The notes under the pieces were generated by a model that saw nothing but the letters and a program-made list of their open reading frames with translations, did not search any database and was not told where the DNA came from. Made by a program: the position numbers and the translations under genes. Shown here piece after piece: positions 1 to 12,308 of a stretch of DNA of 64,000 bases. Source of the stretch: Pachypanchax playfairii (taxonomy: Eukaryota > Chordata > Actinopteri > Cyprinodontiformes > Aplocheilidae); assembly GCA_006937955.1 (NCBI GenBank), contig SSNP01000050.1, positions 330,791-394,790 on the forward strand, written 5' to 3'. Numbering within the stretch: the first letter of the stretch is position 1; each line of letters begins with the position of its first letter.

Positions 1-75
1 CCATGTTGAAAGAAAGGACATATCTTTCAACAGGAGACAGAGAAGAAAGGAAAAGGGAGAAAAAAAAGAGAGAAG

Positions 76-262
<187 letters not shown>

Positions 263-348
263 ACTTTTGAGAGACCAAGGAAATTGACAAATGAAAAAAT
301 ATCGATGATCTTTGTCAAGGTCAGAAGGCTAAAAAGAGATGTTAATAT

Positions 349-381
349 GTGTGTGTGTTTCTGTGTGTGGTGTGTGTGGTT
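349..381. repeat. Short interrupted TG repeat
   Basis: An imperfect TG run with two short interruptions. It is too short and irregular to be more than an ordinary degenerate microsatellite. Confidence 0.8.
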
Positions 382-1205
382 AAACTGTAAAGAATGGGTA
401 TTAAGAAATAAAAAAAAAAAACTTTTAGGATTGCACACTTTGCGGTGAAAAACCTGACAATCTTTAGAAGTAGATAACATAATTAAACTAATGCAAAATA
501 CTTGTAAACCACCACAAATTAGAAGTGGTGCTAAATTCTTTATAAATATATGTTAACTGAAATGCAAGAAAGGGGCGCAATTGCCTGTTTTTTGTTCAAA
601 GAAAAATAGGGAATAATTTAAATATTTTAATTAGAACAATCAAATATTGGGATTAATAATACATTTAATTAAAATATAATTGATATATTTGGGGTAATTG
701 ATGTTGTGTTTTATATATATACAGTTGTATTATGTAGTCAAGTAACAATAACTTAGCTGGTCTTTTTTATTTATTTTTTTTTAATTTTTCTGCAGCACAC
801 CAGCACACTAGCTGTCACGCTGTGGTCTCTAATACACAGAGAGACTTGCATATTGTTTGCAGAGGGAATATACTAATTATTCAATCCCTGATTTAACATT
901 CCAAGGGACCCTTCTTTTCTCTTTTTTTAATCTCAGTAGTATTGTCTCTCTGCTCTGTTGATACACAGCTGGGAGTTAATTCAAATGTCCTCTGTGCATC
1001 TTCTTAAAACAATACAGGATCATTCTCCTGGTTAGGTTTTAAAGCAGTTATCCCCTCTACTTGTATTGTGAAAAAAATTTCAGACCTTTTGTTGCCACAA
1101 AGACTCTTACGATTATTCATAACTATGACTGCTATACATTCAGATCTATAAAGCTACTTGTTTCAACCGGAAGTTCAACTAAAACATGAATGGACTGTAT
1201 TTAGC
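382..1205. other. AT-rich stretch, no gene seen
   Basis: AT-rich DNA with an A-run near 410-421. No open frame of note, no repeat family I recognise and no convincing splice-flanked exon. Confidence 0.6.
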
Positions 1206-1510
1206 TTAAAGAGGCCCTTCCGTTAAAAACAGTTTTTCTGAGGTTTCTGTTGAATATTTTAGCTCCACAGGTGTTCTTACTTTCATAGTAAGTGTGAAAA
1301 CAGGTCAACAACTTCTCTTTCAGTTTTTATCCCTCAAGCAATGCAGGTGCGATAACACCCGAGTTCGAACAGCCTGTATCTGTTTCATCACAACTCCTTT
1401 GTTTGTTAGTATTCGGCAGCTCCCGCAGTTGAAACCACGCCTAGCATGCTGCTGGCTAAAAGCTGTAGCATAAGACGTATAAGAGTATAACTATGAAATG
1501 GCCTCTTTAA
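1206..1510. mobile_element. TTAA-target MITE (piggyBac/Kolobok type), 305 bp
   Basis: The two ends are perfect inverted copies of TTAAAGAGGCC (1206-1216 and 1500-1510), after which similarity fades. TTAA at both outer edges fits the TTAA target site used by piggyBac and Kolobok transposons. The interior has no coding capacity, so this is a short nonautonomous element moved by a transposase encoded elsewhere. The choice between piggyBac and Kolobok is not decidable from 11 bp of terminal repeat. Because TTAA is palindromic, it contributes to the apparent inverted repeat. Confidence 0.65.
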
Positions 1511-1789
1511 GAAACTGCAGAATTTGCATTTCTTCTACATCTTTTATAGTTCTAAAAAGTAAAATCACAAATGTAATGCTGTGTTAATACTGAGTCTCAT
1601 TAAATGTGCTAATTATTTTCATACAACTGAAGTTATTATTTTTTTTGACTGCTCTTCTTGACTATATCAACTCCTTCTCCTCAGATTGCATCTGTTATGA
1701 ATCAGACAGTTGCAGTGCAGGTTTGGACTTCAAGTGAAGGACAACCCCAATTCAAAGACAAGAATATTTGTGCAACACGTATGTTTCAC

Positions 1790-1930
1790 ATGTATTCCAC
1801 ATGATGTGAACTTCACATGTGGAAAATCATGTTTCCTGTGGAATTTTTGAAACATTTTTAAATGTTCAGGTGTCATCCCATGAGGAAAAACATTGGATCA
1901 CATGTGAAAATCATATGGATTTCTTGTGAT
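1790..1930. repeat. Decayed CACATGTG-rich direct repeat
   Basis: Two related units, beginning TCACATGTGGAAAATCATG near 1814 and ATCACATGTGAAAATCATATG near 1898, lie about 85 bp apart. Both contain the palindrome CACATGTG and both are followed by a TTTC-TTGTG-like segment. Further CACATG words lie between. This looks like a decayed tandem or inverted repeat of a kind common in fish DNA. The family name is unknown to me. Confidence 0.4.
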
Positions 1931-3002
1931 TTTTTCTCCCCAAGGCTGATAATAATATATGTAAAAAGCTTTTTCTGTCCAGTTTAGCATTCAAAACTTC
2001 AGCAGGAGATTGACTTGAATTAAATCATTGATGAATCTTGACACAAAGATTTTTTTTGTGTGTTATGTCTGCACATGTTTGTGTCTGTTTGCACTTCATA
2101 TCCCAACCTCAACACAGAATAATACTGCCATAAAGACTTGTTGAAATTAGCATTACATTAGCTCTTAAGCGTTCACTCTGCTGCAGTAATGACCCAGAGA
2201 CAGCCCTCCTTTGTTTAGTGTTAACCATGGATTACTCTTTTGCCCTCCCATCTGGTCCTTCACTAATGCCTTGTAATGAGAGGCTGTGAATATCACTGTA
2301 AAAAACAACCAAAGCCAAGTCACACTTATGAGAATGTGAGATCACTTCTTGATCATCAAATTTATCATAAACTCTTTTTGATATACAGAATGCAATACTT
2401 GTTCAATGATCAATGTATCCTGTGGATGACAATCTGTAGGATGAAAAGCATTTATGGCCACCTGTGACAGAAATCCCTCCTGTGTCTCCTCTAATTGGTC
2501 TTTGGCTTCATAAAACTCTGTGTAAAATTAAAACAGCAGTAGATAAGAGGACTGTCTGTTCTATAGAAAGAGAAAACAAAGGCCTAATGAACAAAGGGTA
2601 TTCATTTCATTCAATTTCACCAGAACATGGTACCAAAGCTGTTCTACAGAAATACTTTTATGTGTGTTTTTTTTTGCACCCTGTATAAGCTTCCATTATG
2701 TCTGAAAATGATGACAATGAGGCAACTGAATAAACAGAGATTAGGATCAGAAGCTGATTTGGAAAGAATCTGTTGATAGTGAATTCCCAAAAAGCTCTCA
2801 TTATTTTACTGCTTAATTGGCCTTACAGCAGCTTGGGTTGTAGCATTCACTGGATCCACCAGATGGAGACCTAATGAGCCTTTTTTAGGAAATATACACA
2901 GATGGAGACAATATATTGTATGTAGCCAAACTCTGTGTACTTCTATCAACAGATGAAAGAACACATTTTTTGCACAAGACATGTTTAAAAACCTTAAGAA
3001 AA

Positions 3003-3042
3003 AAACAATGTGTGTGTGTGTGTGTTTGTACATATATATATA
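3003..3042. repeat. Compound TG/TA microsatellite
   Basis: About eight TG units followed by TTTGTACATATATATATA. Short simple repeat. Confidence 0.85.
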
Positions 3043-3588
3043 AACTATTTTCTGGATTCATCATTAATATATTTAACATTCATCATTTCTTTGTGGCCAT
3101 GACAATCCATCATGTTTTATTTTTCCTCAAAATAAAGTCTAGGGCTGCAATTTTTTTCCTGTTTGACTCAGTTTGACCAGAGAGGGCACTACAAACTTCT
3201 ATATTTGTTCTCTTTGTGCTGTGTGAACTTTTCAGAAATAATTGAAAACCTTTTTTTTGCCTGGTCTATTAGAACTTCACCTCTGTCAGCCTGCCCAAGG
3301 CAGTTGTGACGATTTTACGTAGTTCATCACCATCAGATGTGTGAGTGTGCGTGTGCAATTTGCAGTGTGAAGTGCTTTATGAGTCTTCTGACTTTGAAAG
3401 AGATATTCAAGTACAGAAATTTTAGCATTTAACCTGTAAAAAATAAAAAGTCTGGGTAATATTCTGCTGAAAATAAATTGAAAATAATTTAGTCTGTCAT
3501 ATAAAGGGGATAATACATAAAGTGAAACGCGTAACACAAACATATTGTAACAGTCAGGGCAAAATTGGGAAAAACAAACAAATAACAC

Positions 3589-3823
3589 CCTGTTTTCCTG
3601 TTGGGTGCTTTTACGTATTTGCGCCTGTTGTTCAGGAGTAATGGTAGGATGGAGCGGGAGATGGACAGCCAGATTGAGGATTCATCCTCAGTGATGGCGC
3701 ACTGCTTCAGTCTGTTGTAGTGAAGAAGGAGCTGAGTCAAAAGGTAAAACTCTTGATCTCCTGGTCTGTGCATGTTTCGACCCCCACTGATGTTCATGAG
3801 ATCTGGATTCTGATAATGAGATC
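3589..3823 (-). CDS. Possible exon of an unrecognised protein (weak)
   Basis: On the minus strand an open frame reads from about 3833 to 3489. The part between 3823 and 3589 (about 78 residues) looks more like real protein than any other open frame here. It starts GSHYQNPDLMNISGGRN, has a balanced charge mix and a Leu-rich helical stretch (EFYLLTQLLLHYNRLKQC), and ends with a basic run (NNRRKYVKAPNRKTG). It has no low-complexity bias. A possible acceptor AG lies directly upstream (3824-3825, after a weak pyrimidine tract). A poor GTGTTA donor could follow at 3588-3583. I do not recognise the family. It could be an internal exon, a pseudogene fragment or chance. No neighbouring exon in a compatible phase was found. 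Confidence 0.25.
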
Positions 3824-4282
3824 CTAGATACAAGCAGCCAAAACTATATAACAGTGTAACAGTACAGGTGACACTAAAGATGTGAAAATTTAACTTTTAG
3901 ACCTTAAAGTATACCTGACATGAGATTTTTATGTGTGATTTTATTACTTCATCTCAGTAAATATTACATTTGGGCCCTGTAGACGTATTGCCACCTAAAT
4001 CTGGATGTGCAGGCTTCAGGCAATTAAACCTCAAACATGCATATTTACAGAATATTGCTGCACAATTTCAAAATTTTGATAAAACCAAAAGTGATAAAAT
4101 GCAGGAACAGGAATGAAAACAAAGCTATGTAAACCTTTTCACAAAAGTGAAAAAAAAAACTTTTAGAACACACATAAACAGTTTTAGGTCATGTCCAACT
4201 CAAATTTTTAACTTTTTTTATTCATAACATTCCAATACTCAAAACTCCACGTGTTGAGACATTCAGAAAAGAAGATTTCTGC

Positions 4283-5101
4283 TAGGGACATGCGGATCGA
4301 TACTAAAAGATCAATACCTCCGATTCCAGCTTTTTATGTTTTGGAATCGATTATCTTATTACAGTATTAATATTTTAGTACTTTTAAGTCAATATGTAGT
4401 TTGTCATGCTCAGTTGGTGGGAACTACTTCTTCTTCCGCCTAGCAAAGTGCGTGACTTTACAGTGTAAAAGCAGACAGACGCAGAGCGGCACTCCTCACC
4501 TGTTACTGCAGTCCACTTGCTGCCAGCTAGAATTAACACGACAGAACAAAGACCGTCATGTGTGGAGGACCTATAGTGTCCCAAACAGCATTGATGCAGT
4601 ACGTAACGTGTATGAAGACTATAAGTTGTTCACCGGTAGGATGTTATGTGCTTTTACACTGGCAAGATCTGTGGAGGAAGTCTAGTGGGTGTACTATCAA
4701 AATAAAAGCACTAACGTCCAGTTAAGCATTACAGATGGTGTGTGGAATATTAACTTTCCTTCTCCAAATGGATGCAGTATGTGTTCCTGCCCTTAAAAGG
4801 ACTGAACCAACACGTGGAAACACTAAACATCATAAAATATTTAAAAATAAATCATAAGGCAGACTATGAAGATGCGATTTTGCACCATTTCTAAATTGGG
4901 GAAAGGGATCTAAATCACCTGGTATTTATTTGTTGTAGTAAAATGAGAACAGCAGCCTTAAATACACACATTTTAAAATGTAATTTTTTAAACAGAACAT
5001 TTTTTAGCAAAGTATCTATATTGGATCGGTATCTGCAATCCTGGTCTGAAATTTACTTGGTATCAGATCGGAAATAAAATTTGTGGTATCGCACATCACT
5101 A
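4283..5101. mobile_element. Nonautonomous hAT-like DNA transposon
   Basis: The ends are imperfect inverted repeats: TAGGGACATGCGGATC on the left, and on the right, read in reverse complement, TAGTGATGTGCGATACC. They are flanked by 8-bp direct repeats, ATTTCTGC (4275-4282) and ATTTCCGT (5102-5109), which differ at two positions. An 8-bp target duplication with TAG-type ends is the signature of hAT transposons. The interior is rich in GATCGGTATC-like words near the right end, as in common teleost hAT-derived repeats. It is about 819 bp long with no recognisable transposase or BED zinc finger. A 94-residue open frame at 4401-4685 resembles nothing I know. Confidence 0.7.
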
Positions 5102-5109
5102 ATTTCCGT

Positions 5110-8100
5110 ACTATTCTTTGTGCATATAACTGACATTTTTTCTGTGTAGTTGTTGATCAAAGGTCACATTTTTCATAGAAATTATGTCTCAAACAGGTTT
5201 GACTCGAATGTAGCTGCACAGATGAATCTTTCCATTGATCAAAACCCAACCCACTGAATCAGAATGTTACGTTTTGTCCTTGTGAAGTCTTATTTGTGTG
5301 AGTGATTCTATCATTGTCGGGGCCATAAATGCATCAGCTGGACGTCTGGGCAGTGTCCAAGAAGATTGTAAGCAATACTCTCTCTGATCATATTGCTTCA
5401 TGATGAGCACTTAGACTATTTTTCATTGGTCAGTACCAGGTTCAGATCATCTACCGCTGGTTGAGGGTATTTGTATTATTTGTTTAGAAAAAGATGAGTT
5501 AATTATAGTTAATGTTTGTTGAGACTGTCCCAAGGTTATTGTTGCACCAGCACCCAATTGGGTGTCTCTTTTGTGCATCTAGCTGTTTTCCATTCATAAC
5601 ATGCATAAGTAAAAAACACAATTGTACATTGTACAGGCTTGTGCATTGTAACTGGCTCAACTGACCTTTGACTTGTCCGACAAATCAACCTCTCAAACAT
5701 CAGAAATGATAATGATAAATTTCTCATCACTTTAAATGAACACAAGAACTGAAAAAAAGGAACTGTATTTTTCCCCACTTCTTTGTCTGACCTTTTTGGC
5801 AATTTGACCATAAGTTGACCAGAATGATCACACTTTAGTAGCTTTGATGGATTATAAATTGATTTATAGGAATTTAGAGGGAATTGACCCACTAAAGTGA
5901 TGAAGTGGTTGTTGATCCCATGGATGCTGTGTCCTGTGAGCATGTATCTGTGATGGTGCCATCATCTCTCCTTCTACCTGTTCTCATTCCAAGTACCTCT
6001 CATGTAAAGTAAAAATGAGCTTCAAAGCTAGAGTTGTGAATTTGCTTTAGTGGTAGAACATGTAATACCTATTTTATTCAGCATTTAGATCCAAAGGAAA
6101 TGTGTACATCACATAGAATATGGCAATATTTAATGGATATTTGCTATAAATTGAATGTTTGCCATTTAACTACTAAACAAACTCAGTACTATTGAAGCTT
6201 ATTTACTGATAACTATTTGTCTATAAAGGCAAAAATAAATGTAAAAAAAAAGAAAGAAAAATCAAAGCAAAGCTGTATCTTTTGAAAACATCTTGAGTCT
6301 AAGACAGATTGAAAAAGCTCAGCATAAGCAACAGTTGATGCAATATCTCGAAGACCTGTGGGGCACTGCAGTGTCCAAAAGTGAGTCACTGTAGTATTCT
6401 TTCTTCTAGTGAATTCCTTTCCAGAATGTATTTGGATTTTCCCCCCTCTTTTACGTTGAAAAATTGATAATTTTCTAGGACCATAAGGGAGGTATACATT
6501 TTTTTCGTGTCATCGTCTGCAACATCCCTAAGGCAAGGAGAGCAGCACATCTCTATCCTTCTCATTCCTCACCAGTATCTGACCATTTTAGGCCTATGTG
6601 ACAAACACTCACCTTGAGTGCTGAATCACACATCCCAGGGGCTGCCCAACTCTGCCTGATGAATTTTCTTGGGAAAGAAGGGAGGGGTTATCTCAGAGGT
6701 CACCGTAATGTGAGCGACATTCATCAAACTTCGCTCTTGAGAAAGCGGTTGAAATTGGAAAATGGAAAAGGGAGTGATTTCTGAAGGGATGCAGGCAAGC
6801 AGGGCAAAACAAAGGGGAGAGGCGAGCAAAACAAACAAATAGCTTTAATGCAAAGTTGGATGATAGCTAATGGGTTGGAGATATGGCAAGTGGCCAGTGC
6901 CTGGTTACATGTTGTAAACAGAAGTCAGCTCATTCATCACAGCTGCCTTAGGACTTTGCTTGTGTAGCCTTTGATCTAAATTTGATATTCATCGCATACA
7001 CATATATATATTGAACAAACAAAAACAGAACAAAATACTGTTTTGATTTTAAATTAAAATATGCTGATGATAGTTATAAATTGTATTTATACAGTACATT
7101 TTAAGTGAATGATTCTCAGTATACAGTTAGATAACCTGTCAGTAAATTAAATAGTTTCATTTGTTTCCATCTAGATTCAAATGTACAATGGAAACTGTGC
7201 ATTTTCATATTTGCTTAATTTTTAATCACTACTCTACATAAAGTAGATTGTAAAAGTCAAAATAGTTAAGAAAACCATGCACATTTTCTTTGTTACCAAA
7301 GTAACCAGTCCATCCAGTAACATGATTGTTTTGCAGAAGTTAGAAATTATGCAAAGTAAAAACTCAAAATTGCCTATCGTAAGCGATTAACCCATGAATA
7401 AAATAAATATCAGATACAATGATAGGATAAATAGACCTATGATATACGTATAAGGGAAACAATATGTTCTGCTACTATGATGCATAGCAGATACAATAAA
7501 AAAATCTATCCATTCATGAGTTTTTCTTGTTGACTTTTTCTTCTCAAGTGCCTGCCTCTGCCAATTCACAGAGGCAGGCACATGATGCTCAGTTCACAGA
7601 TGCACTTGTTTATTTGGCATCTGAACCTCTTTCCTCACTTGGGGATTTCCAGCTCATACTGTGGAGTTGGTTTCCAAAGTAAAGGTTTAATTACTGTGAC
7701 CTTAAAAGCCCGCTGTACACATTAACTCACTAAAGATGGTTTGATCAGATTAAAAACTGAGGTGTTAATTATGAGAAAAATCTTCTTGACTAGTCTGGTT
7801 AGAATGGGATCCAAAAGATGAGTTGATATAATAGATGAGGCTTTGTGTAAGCTCAAAAAACTGAGAAATAGTTTTGACACAAAAGTTGCATTTAATGACA
7901 TCCTCCTGAGATCTTTTGCCCATTTAAAATGACATTGGTTTCTTGCACAAACACACTGTAAACAGTTTAAGCTAGATCTGTTGCCCTTGTTCAAGGACAT
8001 TTTTATAGATTTTTTTTTAGTATCTTTTTTAAATTATTTATAGATTTGTATATTTTGAAATTCAGAGAAAGTACAAAACAAAAAAGTGTCCGAGGTCCTA

Positions 8101-9433
8101 CTCATTCCAAATAGCAAGGGGAAATTCAAAATTCATACCAAAGGAAAGCTTGTGTCCTAGGAGAGCATGAAGAAAGAAAGAAAAAAAACATAAATAATGT
8201 TTTATGTGCCACATTCAAATGAAGTGAGCAGAAGCTTTTAATTCAACAATGCACATGCCCAATAAACAAGAAATGGCAAAATAAGCCTTTCCAAATATGT
8301 CAGCTAGTGTGTTTGCAGTAAGGTGCACAACAGCTGCCAAAATATCCCACAACTGGTTTTCTGAGATCTAAAAAGGTAAATCTTCTGATTTATTTATTTT
8401 TTTGTTTAGTTTGAATTATTCCTGTGTCCTCATTAATTGCCTTAAACATTCTAATGATCTGATACAAGGACTGCACTAAGATGAAAAAAGGAAAAGAATA
8501 TTGAAAGTAAAACGTTTCGAGCCTTTCTGAAAACCTGGAGAAATATACATTGAAAACATTGTCTTGTATCACCAGAAACTCACATGCTTGGGAGGCAAAG
8601 TAGAAAGAACAGTGGGGTCTCTTGAGATTTTTGTACATTTGTATGTAATAATTTTGGTTATCAGTTCATAAATTGCCTTGTTTTCAGTTTCTACAATCAT
8701 CTGTGGAACCTTGAGGAATCATAAATATTAAAGATATAGACTGTTGATGCAACTCATCACTTTGATCAAAGCCATTCTGATATCCTCTGCAAAAAACATC
8801 GTCCTAACCTGTAATGCAGAATTTTCATTTTTTTTTTTTTGTTTACCAGAAATAAGCAGTGTTGACCATGTCTGTATGTGTTTTGGACATGTTTATTGTC
8901 ATTATACATTTAATATTTAATATGCATACATGTTGTCTTTCAGTTTTTGGAACAGAAATATAGTCAATAACATAAATTAATATGCCACAGTTTTTTTTTA
9001 TTTCATTGTTCATTTTGGGGGGGTTATTTTTGTTCAAATAATAATAAAATAAAATAAATACAGAAATAAACACAAAAACTTCTGTCAGAATGGCATGCCA
9101 GAGATATAAGGGGATTGAACCAGGGTGAGAATGAAACCCATGTTCATCTGAGGCTTAAAAGAGCAGCACTGTTGGCTAAACATCCCTCTCTTATGTTTTT
9201 CCAAAGACAGTTCCTTTGGGGCTAAATGTGGGAAGTAGGTCATCCTTTTTTTGGAGGGACCATTTTCTATTGGAACAACATTAATATTTGATATACACAA
9301 TATCGCTTATGGATACAGGAAATTTTCAGTTTGAGGTATAGGTTTGTAAAGACTGTGTGTGAACAGTCATCGGTACATGCCACTGCAAATAAATCCTAGA
9401 GGAGATTTGAATGTAAAAAAATAATAAAGTACA
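5110..9433. other. 4.3 kb without recognisable gene or repeat
   Basis: AT-rich DNA with short A/T runs and small AAAG-rich patches (near 6245 and 8170). The longest open frame, 135 codons on the minus strand at 5536-5943, has no domain I recognise, no strong splice context and a composition that fits chance. Confidence 0.55.
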
Positions 9434-9530
9434 CATACATACATATACATATTATATATAAGCATACATAACTATATATAAACATAATATATACATACAT
9501 AAACACGTACTTGTACATACACTTATATAG
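9434..9530. repeat. Degenerate TACA/TATA simple repeat
   Basis: Mixed ACAT, ATAC and ATAT words make a cryptically simple tract just left of the Harbinger element. Confidence 0.75.
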
Positions 9531-9633
9531 TTAGTATTACTAGAGGTGAATTATTTTGCAATAATAAAGTAAGTCTGTGCATGAAAGAATAGTATCAAAG
9601 TAGTGTCTATGGAGGTTGTTGAGCAAACATTAA

Positions 9634-10895
9634 GGGTCTGATTTATCAATATTCCAAGTAAAGAGCCCAAATGTGCTTGTGCAGAAAATATTTTGCACTG
9701 AGGGCATGTACCTGATTTGCGGGTGATCTACTAAGATTGATTGCACAATTGATAACAGGGGCAAACAGCAATATTTGTTTGTGCTATTCTCTTGCAGACG
9801 CAAGAAAGGCACAAACGGAAAAAGAAATTTGAGCCATTGAAGCTTCAAATATGAGCGGAAGAGGCAAAAAATACTGTTAAGCCACAGCAAAGACATCTTC
9901 AGGCTCCACTCTGTGATGTTATGGAATGTTGTGTAACACACAGCAAACAACAGTGATCAGGGAAATCTGGTGCATAAAGTACCCCTCCAGTGCGGTCCAA
10001 AGATACAAACCTGCTTTTCAGGATGCGGTGTGCTCCACAATCCACAGTAGTTTGGTTGAGCACAGGTGTTAGGAGGAAGGGGTAAAGGGGGTCTGTGCCA
10101 TCACCTTAGAATAGATCAGGAGCTGCTATTAGATCCATAAATGTGCAGAATGATATTTACAACACAAATAACGTATAAGGCATGCAAGAACCATCCATGT
10201 CAATATTTGCCATCTCTCAACCTCGTAAATATATGACTGTTCCTCATAATGAACGAACATGTTCTAAGCCTGGATAACGTTTGTTATAATGCCCTGCTAG
10301 TTGCACACTTGAACATTTTAAAAATGCACTTGTCTGCGGTTCCTGATCTATCTATCTAGCTGCACATGCGTGTAGCCTATTGCTCCAGTAATGTTAGGAA
10401 AGCCAGCAATATCATAAGAGCCTTGCTTAGTGGCATTTAATAGTGTTTGGAAAATGTATGTATCTGCCCACGTAACATTGAATTCAAAATCTGTGACACA
10501 TGCTAGAAAAACTGCAAGAAGGTCCTGCACAAACTACCACAGTGCACTGGAATAATCCAGATGTCTGTGTCTTCTCCTTGCAACAGTAAATACAGGCATT
10601 TTTGCGCCAAGTTAAGACATACTTTTCAAAGGCAGTAAAAAGATGCGCAAAATTGGAAGTTGTAAAAATTTTTAGGTTTGATAAATCACACTGCACCTGG
10701 AACACCCACTCATTTCCGTGTTCTCCCAATATTCTGCATCTTCTGACAGAAACACCCGCATTACGTATTAATCAAGGGCAGAAGCACTAAAATGACATGG
10801 CAGTTTTAACTGCGCATCGTTAGTAAATCATCTGCTGCTTGTTTAAGAGGTTTGCTCCTATTTTAACAACCACTAACCTTTAAGAAATCAGGCCC
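9634..10895 (-). mobile_element. PIF/Harbinger-like transposon, copy 1
   Basis: The left end reads GGGTCTGATTTATCAA and the right end, in reverse complement, GGGCCTGATTTCTTAA, giving inverted ends. The left flank is TAA (9631-9633) and the right flank CAA, close to the 3-bp target duplication of PIF/Harbinger. The minus strand carries fragments of a Harbinger-type transposase (see 9870-10530), which supports the superfamily call better than the ends do. Two related copies lie at about 17955-18677 (opposite orientation) and 52293-52689 (internally deleted). Copy 1 is the longest of the three but is too decayed to be active. Confidence 0.7.
9870..10530 (-). pseudogene. Decayed Harbinger transposase (DDE type)
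   Basis: Several pieces match the order of motifs in HARBI1-like DDE transposases. An open piece at 10530-10348 ends SYDIAGFPNITGAIGYTHVQL. In the family, the equivalent GFPxxxGAIDxTH carries the first catalytic Asp; here, near 10375-10377, it is Gly. Near 10035-10005 a GTGGAG...ATCCTGAAAAGCAGG segment fits the VERxFGxLKxRF region after small deletions. At 9948-9925 the frame reads VCCVLHNI, the conserved C-terminal CxLHN motif, followed by an in-frame stop. The pieces lie in different frames with stops, so the gene is dead. In the family this nuclear enzyme cuts and joins element ends, together with a Myb-like partner that is not seen here. Confidence 0.65.
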
Positions 10896-12308
10896 CAAGT
10901 GTATCTGTTGTTGGAAACAATATACAATTACAGTTCGTTTGGGATTACTTTGATATCATCAGTAGTTTGATAGCTGTTCATTAAAAAAAAAAAAAAAAAT
11001 ACAATATTTCCACAATTGTGGTTTTCTAGAGTGTATAAGCAAAAAAAAAAAAAAAAAATGTTTGTCTTGTATCTCAAAAAAAACACATTAATTAACATGC
11101 TCTTTTGTATAAACTAGAGGGAAAAGCATCAACATGAGGCCTTATTCATAAATAGTTGACAAGGTGAAAATCTTTACTAGAACTCGTTCATTGTGTGTCT
11201 CCACTCAAGCAGGAAGTGTTTACACCTAGTAAAGGGGGACTAAAGCAATAAAATCCAAATCAGTTGTCCTGTTAATGAATGTTAATCAAGACGACTCATC
11301 TGGTCAATAAAGGTGCAGTGTTGTTCAAGGTTGCATATAATCCAAATATATACATTGCTCAAAAACACGAAAACATGGCCAACAGATACAAAGAACATAT
11401 TACTAAAGTCTCACTCTTTTTGCAAAACAGAAAAACAAAACAGCTAAAGCAAAACAGGTTTACATTCCATGCACCACTTTGTCCCACCTGCTGAGCTGAA
11501 TTTCAGCAATGTCTCAATGAATATTCATTAAATGCCCAGCCTGCCGATTTACTACACAGCAATCTGTTCACTCAAACTGAAGGATTATCATTATATCATT
11601 GTCACCTCACAAACACCACCAAACACTGACTTTCAGAAAGTTTTTTTAGTGTTTTTGTGTCAGTTTTCTTTTTTTTTTTTTTTTTTGGTTGTGGGGGTGG
11701 CAAACTCTTTCAATCAATTCTAAATTAACACACTGATTTGTTATTCAGTAATATGTCATTCTAAAAATAACATCTTTCTCAAGAAGTCAAGAGACTTCCT
11801 TCTCATTGACTTTTCAATTATTTTGCTCTTTCTTTTTTTAAATTCTAAATCACAGAAATGAATACCGAAGATTCCAACAACCTGAGTCTAAACTCATATG
11901 TGTAACACATCATCACTGGCCTGGAAAGTGCTTTTAAATGATTAAAATTAAATTTATAAAAAAGTCACAAAATTAGTCTATAATTCATATTATGTTTTTC
12001 TGCTAAACATTAATAAGTCTGAACAGCCAGTGTATTTTAACATTAATATGAAATAGAAGATACCCAAGGGATTGTGCTTTACTACTGCTTTGTGTGGTAT
12101 GAACTATATGAAAAGCTTGTGCTAATTTTAAATGTATTTGCTAAAAGAAATTATTGAATTGCTGTATAAGGCAGACATACATTATTGACATTTTACGACA
12201 GCTGGTTCACCAGGTATTCTTATTTTTTACATTAACCAGACTTAGCAGCCATTTAAAGAATACTATCTGATAACCAATACTAAACCACAAGCTCCCTGTT
12301 TATTGGAG
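10896..12308. other. No gene; homopolymer runs
   Basis: AT-rich DNA with A-runs at 10983-10999 and 11041-11058 and a T-run at 11669-11686. A segment at 11132-11290 starting GAGGCCTTATTCATAAA could be an old transposon end, but I found no partner. Confidence 0.5.

Larger units (their letters stand above)
1511..3588. other. No gene recognised; low-complexity patches
   Basis: Ordinary AT-rich DNA. It includes a decayed repeat around CACATGTG at about 1790-1930 and a TG/TA microsatellite at about 3003-3042. Short open frames here have no recognisable domains. Confidence 0.6.

Noticed and set aside
1683..1795. Possible exon after TCCTTCTCCTCAG (IASVMNQTVAVQVW...)
   Set aside because: The acceptor is good, but there is no donor before the stop and no recognisable protein.
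5536..5943. 135-codon minus-strand frame
   Set aside because: No domain, no convincing splice context, composition like chance, and no supporting neighbours.
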